Shown piece after piece: positions 44,701 through 53,272 of a stretch of 64,000 bases of DNA; position 1 is the stretch's first letter, and every line of letters begins with the position of its first letter. The position numbers and the translations under genes were made by a program. The notes beneath the pieces were generated by a model that did not search any database, was not told the origin of the DNA, and saw only the letters and a program-made list of their open reading frames with translations. The stretch is from Robbsia sp. KACC 23696 (GTDB taxonomy: Bacteria > Pseudomonadota > Gammaproteobacteria > Burkholderiales > Burkholderiaceae): the NCBI RefSeq assembly GCF_039852015.1, contig NZ_CP156627.1, positions 1,054,001 through 1,118,000 of the forward strand, in the 5' to 3' direction.

Positions 44701-44853
44701 CTTGCCATCTCGCGTGGCGCCGGCTCGGGCGCGCAGAACGCGGTAGGGATCGGCGTGATGGGGGGCATGATCGCCGTTACCGCCTTCGGTGTCTTCTTCG
44801 TGCCGGTCTGCTATGTGGCGATTCGCTTGTGCCAGCGGCGGAGGGCGTCATGA
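41746..44853 (+). CDS. RND efflux pump, AcrB/MexB-like
   Basis: 1035 residues, normal length for hydrophobe/amphiphile exporters. Starts MMAGVFIRRPVFACVLALIVSLAGLLAMRGLPISQYPEIAPATISITASYPGA. The proton-relay Asp pair is in LAIGLLVDDAIVVVENVER (about 405-425) and the relay Lys in GLSAKNAILIVGF (about 930-942). Twelve membrane segments with two large periplasmic loops. Exports toxic organics, antibiotics or metabolites by proton antiport; spectrum not predictable. Coupled on both sides by ATGA overlaps. Confidence 0.95.
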   Translation: MMAGVFIRRPVFACVLALIVSLAGLLAMRGLPISQYPEIAPATISITASYPGADAQTLEHAVTRVIEQGMTGLDNLSYMSSSSDAQGNSEITLTFGQGTNADVAQMQVQNKLQLVNAQLPQPVQRNGLQVSKSSAGFLMVLSFVSTDGKLNATDLDDYATGDLSEVLKRVPGVGNTRPFGGSYAMRIWLDPGSMARYGVTTGDVERALMQQNTQVSAGELGGRPQVAGQQLNVTVTAGGQLRTPEAFGAVILKGADDGAMVRLRDIARVEVGSDTYAFGVLHNGRPASAMGISLATGANAVSTAAAIKATLEKMRATMPPGVEVIYQYDTTPFVKLSISKVAQTLVEAAILVFLVMWIFLQNLRATLIPTLAIPVVLLGTMVVLSVFGYGINTLTMFAMVLAIGLLVDDAIVVVENVERVMAETGLAAREATMQSMGQIGTTLIGITTVLVVVFVPMAFISGSTGVIYRQFAVTIVAAMLLSLAVALTLTPALCGLLLKSGHHDAPRGRFFTWFNRRFDRVTKAYRRGVVHGIRRGGRILLGFVVFVVALAWLFVRLPTAFVPQEDMGSVYTLVQLPAGATNLRTEAVLARVTDHYLKDEAADVEGVLTVNGWAFAGSGQNMGAVWVKLRDVGVRGGSREHAAAAIADRANAVFQTWRDAQAFAVPPPVIPGLGSTGGFDFYLTDRTGEGGAPLNAARDSLLSAAAQSEVLSSVRFTGMADAAQFAIDIDYAKAQAMGVSIDQIHHTLSAAWGGRYINDFIDRGRVKRVHIQGDAPFRMQPQQLDQWHVRNAQGEMVPFSSFARGHWAMGPMRLVRYNGRSAVQIEGDAARGHTSGQAMAEMDRLADALPERFGHEWTGLSFQERLSGNQALGLYGISIIVVFLCLAALYESWSIPFAVLLCVPIGVAGSVIAAMSFGQTNDVYFKVGLLTIIGLSAKNAILIVGFALERQVAGHSLLRATIDAAAMRLRPILMTSIAFVVGVLPLAISRGAGSGAQNAVGIGVMGGMIAVTAFGVFFVPVCYVAIRLCQRRRAS

Positions 44854-46688
44854 AGCCTCGCTTCGATCATCGTTCGGACCGTTTCGTCGGTTCGGCATCG
44901 TCGGTCGATATGCCGCGTCGCGCTGCACGGATGAAGTTCGATTTGCCGGGGGCTGGCCGGCAATATGGCCGCGTCTCGATGCGGCGCTTGGGGTGCATTG
45001 CCGCCTTGATCGCGCTGAGCGCGTGCACGCTCGGACCGGACTACCGGCGACCGGACTTGCCGGTACCCGTGCAATGGCGCAGTAGCGGCGCTGCGCAGGG
45101 GCAGGGGCAGAGCGTGACTCAGCCGCCGTCGTCGGATCAAGCCGTGATGGATGCATGGTCGTTGGCGCCATGGTGGCTCAGGCTGAACGATCCGCTGCTC
45201 AACGAGATCATCGACGCGGCGCTGACACGCAACCGCGATGTCGCCATCGCAACGGAAAAAGTGATGCAGGCGCGTGCGGCGTTTCGCGTGTCGGGTGCGC
45301 CGCGCTGGCCGTCGCTTTCCGCGAGAGGGAATGCCACACGACAGCAGCAGCCACCGATGGCGTTGATGAACCAGGGGCTCGGCAACGCTAATGGCGGGCA
45401 GTCCAGTCCGCTGGGTGGCTTTGGCAGCGGTCCGATCTCGCTGTTACAAGCGGGCTTGGACGCCAGTTGGGAATTGGATCTGTTCGGAGGCAATCGGCGC
45501 GCTGCGGAAGCGTCGCGCTACGGCCTAGATGCCGCGCAGTGGCAGTATCGCGCGACGATGCTGACCCTGGTCGGCGACGTGGTCCATTACTACACCCAGG
45601 CGCGGCGCGCGCAGCAGCAGCACGCCATCGAGCGCGACAACGCGCGGACGCTCGCGAGCCTGCTGCGCATGACGCGCGCGCGCTTCGAGGCCGGATCGGC
45701 ATCGCGCCTTGACAGTGTCCGCTTCGATGCGGACTTACAGGCGGCGCAGGCTCGCATCGTCGCACAGGCGGTCTTCTATCGACAGGCGGAGCATGCGCTG
45801 TCGATGCTCACCGGCGATGCGCCCGGCACGTGGCTGCCTTCCTTGCGGGGGCCTGACTTGGCCAGTCGTACCGTAGCGACGCCGTTGTCGAGCGCACCGT
45901 CGGAGCGGTTATTGCACGCTGCATCGGGGATGTCATCGAATACAGCCAGTGCGAGTGCGGCCACATTGCAGGAAGAGCGACACGCCGAGAAACGGGGCGC
46001 GGACGCGAGCGATCCGCCATCCGATTCCGATCCAGGGCTGGCCCGGTACACACCGCTATCGATACCGGTGGATATCGCGGTGCCGTCGGCAGTGCTGTTA
46101 ATGCGTCCGGACCTGCAGGTGGCCGAACGTGCTTATGCGCAAGCGACGGCGCGATTGGGCGTGGCGGAGGCGGAGCGTTTGCCGAAAGTCTCGTTGGTCG
46201 GCGGTCTGTATTCGGTGGGGATGAAAGCGGGTGATCTGTCCAAACGCTCGTCGATCGGATGGGCCATCGGACCACAGCTTTCCTTGCCGCTGTTCACCGG
46301 AGGCCGCTTGCGCGCGGCGGTGGACGAGGCCAAAAGCCTGCGCCAACAGGCCTTCCTGACTTATGAGGGTGCGGTTTTGTCCGCCTTGCGCGAGGTTGAG
46401 GACGCCTTGGTGGGGCTGACCGGTGCGGTGGCAGAGGTCGAGGCGTCCGAGGCGGCCGAGCGTCGCTATGACGAGGCGGCGCGCTTGGCGTCGGCGCGTT
46501 ATCTGGCGGGCGCCGATCCGCAAGACGCTACCTTGATCGCCGCGCGCGATCTCGCCGCCGCGCGGACCCGACTCGCCGATAGTCGGGCCGCAGTGATGCT
46601 CGCCTATGTGGGATTGCAGAAGGCGCTGGGTGGGGGCTGGGACGGTCGAGCCGCGAAGCAAGGCGTCATAAGTAATGACATCCCCTAA
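44850..46688 (+). CDS. outer-membrane efflux channel lipoprotein (OprM/NodT family)
   Basis: 612 residues from ATG 44850, which overlaps the pump stop. A lipoprotein signal (RRLGCIAALIALSACTLGPDYRRP) begins only at about residue 44, so an ATG at 44979 may be the true start for export. Two OEP repeats follow (about 130-340 and 420-600), with an inserted Ser/Ala/Asp-rich stretch at about 345-385. Family motifs: DPLLNEIIDAALTRNRDVAIA, QAGLDASWELDLFGGNRRA, IGPQLSLPLFTGGRLRAAVDEAK. Completes the tripartite pump. Confidence 0.92.
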   Translation: MKPRFDHRSDRFVGSASSVDMPRRAARMKFDLPGAGRQYGRVSMRRLGCIAALIALSACTLGPDYRRPDLPVPVQWRSSGAAQGQGQSVTQPPSSDQAVMDAWSLAPWWLRLNDPLLNEIIDAALTRNRDVAIATEKVMQARAAFRVSGAPRWPSLSARGNATRQQQPPMALMNQGLGNANGGQSSPLGGFGSGPISLLQAGLDASWELDLFGGNRRAAEASRYGLDAAQWQYRATMLTLVGDVVHYYTQARRAQQQHAIERDNARTLASLLRMTRARFEAGSASRLDSVRFDADLQAAQARIVAQAVFYRQAEHALSMLTGDAPGTWLPSLRGPDLASRTVATPLSSAPSERLLHAASGMSSNTASASAATLQEERHAEKRGADASDPPSDSDPGLARYTPLSIPVDIAVPSAVLLMRPDLQVAERAYAQATARLGVAEAERLPKVSLVGGLYSVGMKAGDLSKRSSIGWAIGPQLSLPLFTGGRLRAAVDEAKSLRQQAFLTYEGAVLSALREVEDALVGLTGAVAEVEASEAAERRYDEAARLASARYLAGADPQDATLIAARDLAAARTRLADSRAAVMLAYVGLQKALGGGWDGRAAKQGVISNDIP

Positions 46689-47182
46689 GCGTAAGCGATC
46701 GACACGCGGGGCCGCGGCCGCTTCGGTTGTTGCGTGGGCGTCCAGACAAGGCGGCGCGAACGCGATTGCCGTTGGCGTTCTTGATTGGGGCGGATGCTTA
46801 TTGGCATGTGCGCAACGGCAGACAGTCGGCCTAAGCGGTCTTTGCGGAACGTCGCTCTGGTGACCGATGTTGGCCAGATTACAGTCGTTGATGCATCTTA
46901 TAGCATGGGAAACTTGCTAACATTTTTCAGATGGTCCGGATCCAGCAGGTCACATCACGTCAATCAAGCGCTAAGCTCCGACGCACACACACTCGTTCTG
47001 AAGATTTAGCCGTAACGCATCAAGTTTGGACTCCGGCCACAGCGGAGACGAAGCGCTGCGTCGCTCCGCTGCAGAAGTAGCCTCCTGCTTAGTCATCCTA
47101 GATGCTATTTTCAGCTTCAAAGTTGAGTGTCAGTCATAGGCTTTATTCAAGGACAAAGCCCGGTCAACACTGGCAGAACGGT
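46689..47182. other. intergenic region at the start of the accessory segment
   Basis: 494 bases with no convincing gene, RNA or repeat. Base composition falls from the GC-rich core to a more A/T-rich state from about 46860 on, which I take as the left edge of acquired DNA. No tRNA or attachment site seen here. Confidence 0.4.
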
Positions 47183-48037
47183 TTACGCGTTTAACGCAGC
47201 CGCAATTGCCTCCGAAAACGGCGTCGTGTTTCTGCCAAGAAGCTTAGCAAGATCACGCGCTGAACTATCCAATTCCCCTTGCGATGACTTCACATCAGCG
47301 TCGATCAATACATCAATGATCATCTTAGGTAAGCCCAAGCCAGTGAGCGCGCCTTCATAATCCGCTGGCGGCAGATTATTGAAAACGATGGTCTTTCCAC
47401 TTTGCCTGGAAACTTCAGTTGCAAACTCCGTCATGGAGTAGGCGTAGTCTCCAACGAGTTCGTAGGTCCTGTTCGTATGTCCCGGCTGCGTGAGCACTGC
47501 GACAGCGGCGCCAGCGTAATCGTCGCGTGAAGCGGAGGCGAAGCGGCCGGCGCCTGCGCAGCCGATAATCGCGCCGTGAGCGAGTGCGGGTACAAGCGCA
47601 GCCGTGTGATTTTCCAAATACCACCCATTGCGTAGTAGTACAAAGTCTAATCCTGAATCCTTCAGGTAATTTTCGGTCGCTTTGTGCTCACCCGCGAGGC
47701 TCAGGCTAGAAGTATCCGCGCGCAGCATGCTTGTATAAGCGATCAACTTCACGCCGCCTCGCTTGGCAGCATCGATCACGGCCTTGTGTTGCCTCAATCT
47801 CTCACCAGGCTGCACTGCGGAAATGAGCAAAACCTTCTCTACCCCTTCAAACGCGGCGTCGAGCGTCTCCGGGAGGTCATAATCCGCGTTACGTATTCGG
47901 ACCCCCAGCGCCCGGAGGTCATCTACCTCAGCAGGCCGCCGAACGCATGCGACGATGTGATCAGCGGGGATGGCTTTCATAAGACCTGTGATCACAAGTC
48001 GCCCAAGGTTTCCGTTAGCACCAGTAACAGCGATCAT
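47183..48037 (-). CDS. NmrA-type NAD(P)H:quinone oxidoreductase (QorB/YtfG-like)
   Basis: 284 residues, atypical short-chain reductase. NAD(P) motif VTGANGNLGRLV (about 4-15); VEKVLLISAVQPGERLRQHKAVIDAAKRGGVKLIAYTSMLRAD (about 70-110) and LRNGWYLENH (about 135) match QorB and NmrA proteins that reduce quinones or sense NADP. Divergent from an HxlR regulator, the standard pairing for such electrophile-induced reductases. Codon use is less GC-biased than the neighbouring efflux genes. Confidence 0.9.
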   Translation of the reverse strand: MIAVTGANGNLGRLVITGLMKAIPADHIVACVRRPAEVDDLRALGVRIRNADYDLPETLDAAFEGVEKVLLISAVQPGERLRQHKAVIDAAKRGGVKLIAYTSMLRADTSSLSLAGEHKATENYLKDSGLDFVLLRNGWYLENHTAALVPALAHGAIIGCAGAGRFASASRDDYAGAAVAVLTQPGHTNRTYELVGDYAYSMTEFATEVSRQSGKTIVFNNLPPADYEGALTGLGLPKMIIDVLIDADVKSSQGELDSSARDLAKLLGRNTTPFSEAIAAALNA

Positions 48038-48194
48038 ATACTTTTCCTTTTTTCAATTGGATTTCTCCGTTGTTGACCTAGCAGTAATCGCTAAACGTTC
48101 GAATTATTACAATCGACGCGGTGCAGTTTGTACGCGATCAAGCACAGCTGACAACGGTAGCCCTAGAGAGATAATGTAGATAAGACTGGCAATC

Positions 48195-48208
48195 GTATAT
48201 CTTTATAC
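48195..48208. promoter_or_regulatory. short A/T-rich inverted repeat between the reductase and HxlR genes
   Basis: GTATATCTTTATAC: 5-bp arms GTATA/TATAC around TCTT, 52 bp upstream of the HxlR start. A plausible HxlR operator by position and symmetry only. Confidence 0.3.
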
Positions 48209-48260
48209 TTGGTGTCAATTAGGTACCACGATGCAACCAGGTAGCAATCAGGAAACCACC

Positions 48261-48638
48261 ATGACTGACCTTCAAATGGACGCTATGTCGCCGACAGTTT
48301 GTCCTAGTAGGCTGATGCTTGATCAGATAGCCGACAAATGGTCGATGCTGATCCTAGCGGCGCTTCGCGATGGGCCATTACGTTTCAACGCGATTAAGCG
48401 GCGCATAAGTGGCGTGACGCAAAAAGCGCTTACGCAGTGCTTACGTCGTTTAGAGCGAAACGGGATCGTAGAAAGACGGGTAGTGACGGCTTCGCCTATC
48501 TCTGTAGAATATAAAATCACGACATTAGGACGGTCGCTAGACGGCCCGTTCCAAGCGCTGTATTTATGGAAGCTAGAGCACCTTTCTGAGGTCGAGGACG
48601 CCCGGGCCCGCTACGATAAATGTGCGGTATCCGAATAG
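48261..48638 (+). CDS. HxlR-family regulator
   Basis: 125 residues from ATG 48261, which has AGGAAA 7-12 bases upstream; an ATG at 48231 is less well placed. Winged helix over most of the length (CPSRLMLDQIADKWSMLILAALRDGPLRFNAIKRRISGVTQKALTQCLRRLERNGIVERRV). The N-terminal Cys in TVCPSRL is in the position used for redox or aldehyde/quinone sensing in this family (HypR, YodB, QorR). Presumed repressor of the divergent reductase. Confidence 0.9.
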   Translation: MTDLQMDAMSPTVCPSRLMLDQIADKWSMLILAALRDGPLRFNAIKRRISGVTQKALTQCLRRLERNGIVERRVVTASPISVEYKITTLGRSLDGPFQALYLWKLEHLSEVEDARARYDKCAVSE

Positions 48639-48995
48639 CTAAAGGATTGGAAATAGACAATGCATGTCTGCTTATGCACCCGGGCGCATTTACCGATACG
48701 AGCAACGATTTGGCTGGCATGATGAAAGCAACGCATATCACCACTATCTGCGCGTAGATGTTTTTGACTTCCCTGAACGTTGTGCGCGTTCGAACACACT
48801 TCACACTGCATCGACCCGTTGAATCCGTCTCTAATGAGAAGACCGCAGTGCGGCGCTCGTCACTACGTCCCCTCGGTAACGCGGTCCTTACTGGGTAGGT
48901 AGACCGTCCAGAGCACGTTATGGCCGAGTTCATCCCCGTTGGTCGCGGCTCGGCCAAAGCGACGCGAACAGCCAATGCTGGTTACCTGGCGAAAG
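48639..48995. other. intergenic region, nothing recognised
   Basis: 357 bases between the HxlR gene and the convergent LysR stop. Short frames are present on both strands but none has a start signal or familiar sequence. Confidence 0.4.
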
Positions 48996-49862
48996 TTAGC
49001 GCTTCGTGCTCATGTAATTATCTATAGCCGTCACGGCCTCGCGTACGTGCGGCTGCTTGCGTAAATCGCGGTGGTAGACCAAATAAAATGGCTGGGTGGG
49101 GCCCTCGATGAATGTTCCGATGCGAACGAGGCCATTGTTTCGTGGATCCTTTTCGAGTAAAGCAGCGAGTCCAACTCCTTCACGCACCGCTTCTACGATC
49201 GCTTCTATAGCGCTTGACCGGAACACAAATCGCGTCGCCCCAAGTCGGCGCGTCCATTGTTCATGCGGCAGTGCTTTCCACCGCTCGTCGAGGCCAACAA
49301 AAGGATGGCCGACTGCCTCATTCTTGCCAAGTTGCTGATTGGGCAGAAAGCGCTTGGCATAATCTGTAGACGCAAACAATGCGAATCGGAAAGAGCCTAG
49401 ATGCTTTTCCACCAGTACATTTGAACTAGAACGTGCTACCCGGATCGCTATGTCAGCCTCGCGTCCAGCCACATCTGCCATTCGGCTTTCGCCCACCAGT
49501 TCAAGATCGATCATCGGATATGCGTCACGAAATCCAAGTAGTGCGCGGGTAAGTGCCTGGGCCATGCCATCGGGGACGCTGATACGCAGGGTTCCCGCCA
49601 CGGTAGCTTGATCCCGGCGCAGCGCGTCAAGGCCGTGTGCCAAACCTTCGGCCAACTGGATCATACGCAGCGCTTCCGGCCTCAACACTGTTCCGGACTG
49701 ACTGCGCAATACGAGTTGAAATCCCATCGCCGCTTCGAGCGCGTCCAGCCGGCGCGCCGTCGTGGATGTCGAAAGACCAACCACCTTGCCCGCTGCGAGC
49801 AAACTTCCGGCGCGATGCACCGCGAGAAGGATACGCAAATCGTCCCACGAAAGTCTTTCCAT
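48996..49862 (-). CDS. LysR-family regulator
   Basis: 288 residues, full length. Helix-turn-helix at about 4-62 (MERLSWDDLRILLAVHRAGSLLAAGKVVGLSTSTTARRLDALEAAMG), effector domain after 88 (GTLRISVPDGMAQALTRALLGFRDAYPMIDLELVGESRMADVAGREADIAIRV). Of the group that usually sits beside an oxidoreductase; here it is divergent from a ketopantoate-reductase-like gene across 66 bp. Confidence 0.9.
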   Translation of the reverse strand: MERLSWDDLRILLAVHRAGSLLAAGKVVGLSTSTTARRLDALEAAMGFQLVLRSQSGTVLRPEALRMIQLAEGLAHGLDALRRDQATVAGTLRISVPDGMAQALTRALLGFRDAYPMIDLELVGESRMADVAGREADIAIRVARSSSNVLVEKHLGSFRFALFASTDYAKRFLPNQQLGKNEAVGHPFVGLDERWKALPHEQWTRRLGATRFVFRSSAIEAIVEAVREGVGLAALLEKDPRNNGLVRIGTFIEGPTQPFYLVYHRDLRKQPHVREAVTAIDNYMSTKR

Positions 49863-49928
49863 ATTTGGATATCAGCTTACCAATACGTTGTGTATACAGG
49901 AAAACATGCTTATTGCAAAATCCAACTT

Positions 49929-50780
49929 ATGAAAATCATCTTAATAGGCGCTGGGCGCATCGGCAGCGCAATAGCCTTCTGCCTTGCCAAAGCCGGCCAT
50001 GACATCACTGTCGTCGCACGAGGCAAGCGTTTTGAGGTGCTGCAAAGCGATGGCGCAATCGTCACCATTGACGGGCAGCGCGTGCCCGTCAAAGTCTTAT
50101 CTGCACTCGATCCGGCTACGCTTTATGATCTGGCGATCGTCACGGTTCCCGAGCATCATCTCGCCCCCCTACTACCCACCTTATCGGTGAGTCGGGCAGA
50201 TCGTATTTTGCTGATGTTCAATACGTTCCGAGGTACCAAACCGTACCGTGCGATATTTGGGGCGGAGCGATTTGCGTTCGGGTTTCCTAATATGGCGGCT
50301 TATCTGCCAGACCAACAACTACGTTATCGTGTCGATGGCCCCGGCATGGTAACGACCATGTCCGATCCTTCTCTTGCGTCGCTGTTCAAGCGCGCCGGGA
50401 TGCCGAGCGAAGTAGAGCCGGACATGGACGCGTTTCTTCGTAGTCATGTCGCACTCGTAGTGCCGATCTTCCTCGCCGCGTTGCTAACATGGAAACGGGC
50501 AAACCAGCTTACTTGGAAGGAAGCGACACAACTTAATTCGGCCTGGACGGAAGGTTTTGACGTCGTGCGTAGCCTTGGGCACGCAACGAGACCTCGTTCG
50601 CTCGCGTTATTGTTCCGTTTGCCGTCATTTGTACGTACCGTTCTGCTATGGATTATGAGCCGGGCAAGTGTAATCAAGGACCTCGGTGAATTTGGTCCGA
50701 TGGAAACACGTGCGCTAATCGATGAGATGGCGGCGGCGCGGCCCGATAAAACAACTGTCTTGCAGTCGCTTCGACCGTAG
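49929..50780 (+). CDS. ketopantoate reductase (PanE/ApbA) family protein
   Basis: 283 residues. Rossmann start IILIGAGRIGSAIAFCLAKAGHDITVVAR (about 3-31), DLAIVTVPEHHLAPLL (about 68), central GPMETRALIDEMAAARP near the end. The second domain is shorter and less conserved than in true PanE (about 300 residues), so another 2-oxoacid or imine substrate is likely. No strong ribosome site precedes ATG 49929. Divergent LysR partner upstream. Confidence 0.8.
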   Translation: MKIILIGAGRIGSAIAFCLAKAGHDITVVARGKRFEVLQSDGAIVTIDGQRVPVKVLSALDPATLYDLAIVTVPEHHLAPLLPTLSVSRADRILLMFNTFRGTKPYRAIFGAERFAFGFPNMAAYLPDQQLRYRVDGPGMVTTMSDPSLASLFKRAGMPSEVEPDMDAFLRSHVALVVPIFLAALLTWKRANQLTWKEATQLNSAWTEGFDVVRSLGHATRPRSLALLFRLPSFVRTVLLWIMSRASVIKDLGEFGPMETRALIDEMAAARPDKTTVLQSLRP

Positions 50781-50939
50781 CTTGGGAAAGATGCATTCAA
50801 TTCAAAAATCTCCGGCCGTCTATAAACGATTCACTGGCTCTCTCAACACCGATAAAAAACAGCCGCAGGTTTCGACGGTTTGCTTCGTCGTAATGTCACT
50901 ATGCCGGATCGAGAGTGCAGAAAGGGTGGATAAACCCCA

Positions 50940-51953
50940 TCAGTCCGCTATCTTGATGACCACTTTGCCAAACGGCCCGCGCGCCAGATGTTCAAACGCT
51001 TTTACAGCTTCCGCGAACGGATATATGTGATCAATCACTGGTTTGATGTTGTGCTTGTTCAGAAACGGATTCATGCGCTCGAATGAAGATCGCGGGGCGA
51101 CCGCAATTCCGCGCAGTGTCGTTTGCCGAAAGATGAGCGGCATCAGGTTGACCGCTGACGTCTGACCAGTCAAGAAGCCTACCTGAGCAACGACGCCCTG
51201 TACTTTGGTAGCTGCGATCGACTTATTGATTCCATCGCCTCCAGCGACTTCAATGGTCACGTCCGCACCGAGTCCATCCGTGAGTTCTAGCACCTGCTTT
51301 TCCCAATCGGGATTCGTACGGTAGTTCACGCCGGCGTGTACGCCCAACGATTTAACCTTCGCGAGGTTTGCGTCGTTGCTTGAAGTCGCGATTACTTTCG
51401 CACCGTGCGCTAAAGCAATCTTTGCAGCAAAGATGGAGACCCCGCCGGTGCCTTGAACAAGCACAGTTTGACCCGGCTGTAGATTGCCGACATCCATCAG
51501 TGAGTACCACGCCGTCAACGCCGCTATGGGTAATGTCGATGCTTCTTCGTCCGTCATGCTGCCGGGTGCGCGAACGGCACTTTCTTCATGGATGATCATG
51601 TACTCTGCCAGCCCACCTGGTAAGGGCATCCCTAGGCAATAGGTCGGCTCGTCCGGACCTGGAGCACCATCAATCCAGCGCGAATACAACGTAGAATTGA
51701 CGCGGTCCCCCACTCTAAAGCGTGTGACACCGGTACCTATTGCAACCACTTCGCCGGAAGCATCCGATACAGGGATAAGGGGCTTTGGCACCAAATGCGG
51801 CTCGTAAATCCCATCGACAATTGCTTTATCGCGGAAATTAAGCGATACAGCCCCCACTTTGACAAGCAGTTCCCCTGCTCTTGGCGTTGGCGTAGGCACC
51901 TCTCCGAGCTGCAGATTGTTTAAACCAAAATCTTTTAGTAACCAAGCTTTCAT
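50940..51953 (-). CDS. zinc-independent NAD(P)-dependent alcohol dehydrogenase / quinone oxidoreductase (MDR)
   Basis: 337 residues from ATG 51953 (GGAG upstream). MDR fold: GroES-like part with VSLNFRDKAIVDGIYEPHLVPKPLIPVSDASGEVVAIG, cofactor motif VLVQGTGGVSIFAAKIALAHGAKVIAT (about 165-190). The usual structural four-Cys zinc loop is absent, and the catalytic Cys/His ligands are not evident, as in quinone-oxidoreductase-like members. Divergent from the LysR gene that the IS element split. Confidence 0.88.
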   Translation of the reverse strand: MKAWLLKDFGLNNLQLGEVPTPTPRAGELLVKVGAVSLNFRDKAIVDGIYEPHLVPKPLIPVSDASGEVVAIGTGVTRFRVGDRVNSTLYSRWIDGAPGPDEPTYCLGMPLPGGLAEYMIIHEESAVRAPGSMTDEEASTLPIAALTAWYSLMDVGNLQPGQTVLVQGTGGVSIFAAKIALAHGAKVIATSSNDANLAKVKSLGVHAGVNYRTNPDWEKQVLELTDGLGADVTIEVAGGDGINKSIAATKVQGVVAQVGFLTGQTSAVNLMPLIFRQTTLRGIAVAPRSSFERMNPFLNKHNIKPVIDHIYPFAEAVKAFEHLARGPFGKVVIKIAD

Positions 51954-52892
51954 CGCAATCTCCATTAGTCAACAATGTGGATTGCAGTGTAATTCATTCC
52001 TATGAGTCTATTTGTTTGTTAAAATTCCCGACATACCATCATTCAATTCCATAATGGGCGATCTATGGAAGATTATTTCGCAGGTATCCGGGAATTCGTT
52101 TGCGTGGCAAACGCGGGAAGCTTTACGGCGGCGGCGACCATACTTGGGGTGACAGGCTCCGCAGTCGGGAAATCGGTCACTCGCCTGGAGACTCGCCTGG
52201 GCGTTCAGTTGCTGCATCGGACTACCCGACGAATAGTTCTCACCACGGAGGGCGAAGCTTATCTGCTCAGTTGCAGGCAAGTCATAGAGGCCCTAGAGCA
52301 GCAACAGTTGTCTCTCGCCAGCGGTCATGCACAGCCAGTCGGTACCCTAAAGATTGACCTCCCTACGACCTTTGGGCGGCGGCATGTCATGCCGACGCTG
52401 CTGGAACTCGCTCTGCGGCACGATAGACTTAATATTGCGGTGAGTTTGCGTGATCGTGCTGTTGACATGGTCAGCGAAGGAGTGGATCTGGCCGTCCGCA
52501 TTGGAAGACTTGGTGACTATCCCGACTTAGTCGCGCGTCAGCTAGGCAATCAGCGATTACGTATTTGCGCAGCACCCGCGTATCTGCGCCGCAAAGGCAG
52601 TCCCCAAAGCCCTGCCGATTTGATAAAGCACGATTGCCTCATTGGTTGGTATCGAGCCGGTCGCCCCATTTGGAACTTGACGTTTCCAGGAGGAAAAATA
52701 GAGGAGTGGGAGATCAAACCGCGACACGAAATACCGGATGGCGATGCACTTTTGAATGCATGTGTTTCGGGTTGCGGTCTTGCGCAACTACCCAACTGGC
52801 TCGCCGACACCGCAATTGGAAGTGGATCACTGATACCTGTTTTGAACCGAGCCGGATTTTGAGGAGGCTCCAATCTTTGAGAGAATGGAGCT

Positions 52893-53216
52893 ATGAACAA
52901 GAAATCGAAGTTTTCCCCGGAAGTGCGCGAGCGGGCCGTTCGCCTAGTTCGCGAACAGCGCGGCGAGCATTCATCGATGTGGGCGGCGGTCGAGTCGATT
53001 GCCCCCATGATCGGGTGTTCCAGCGCGACGTTACTTGCCTGGGTGCAGCGTGAAGAGGTCGACTCGGGCGAGCGTGACGGCGCGACGAGTACCGAGCGTG
53101 AGCGCGTAAAAGCGCTGGAGCGCGAGGTCAAGGAATTGCGCCGCGCCAACGAGATCTTGAAGCTCGCCAGCGCTTTTTTCGCCCAGGCGGAGCTCGACCG
53201 CCGGCTGAAGTCCTAA
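52893..53216 (+). CDS. IS3-family transposase OrfA
   Basis: 107 residues. Helix-turn-helix at about 8-55 ([46 protein letters not shown]) and a leucine-zipper-like stretch at about 65-95 ([31 protein letters not shown]). A run of six T at 53174-53179 near its end is the likely -1 slippage site that lets ribosomes enter the OrfB frame and make the OrfAB transposase. Confidence 0.92.
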   Translation: MNKKSKFSPEVRERAVRLVREQRGEHSSMWAAVESIAPMIGCSSATLLAWVQREEVDSGERDGATSTERERVKALEREVKELRRANEILKLASAFFAQAELDRRLKS

Positions 53217-53272
53217 GGGCGTTTGTCGATCAGCATCGCGACACGTTTGGGGTCGAGCCGATCTGCAAGGTT

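Noticed and set aside
46675-46863. 62-codon frame after the efflux channel gene
   Set aside because: Overlaps the channel gene's end, no ribosome site, composition not protein-like.
48517-48975. 152-codon minus-strand frame between HxlR and LysR genes
   Set aside because: Overlaps the HxlR gene, no recognised similarity and no start signal.
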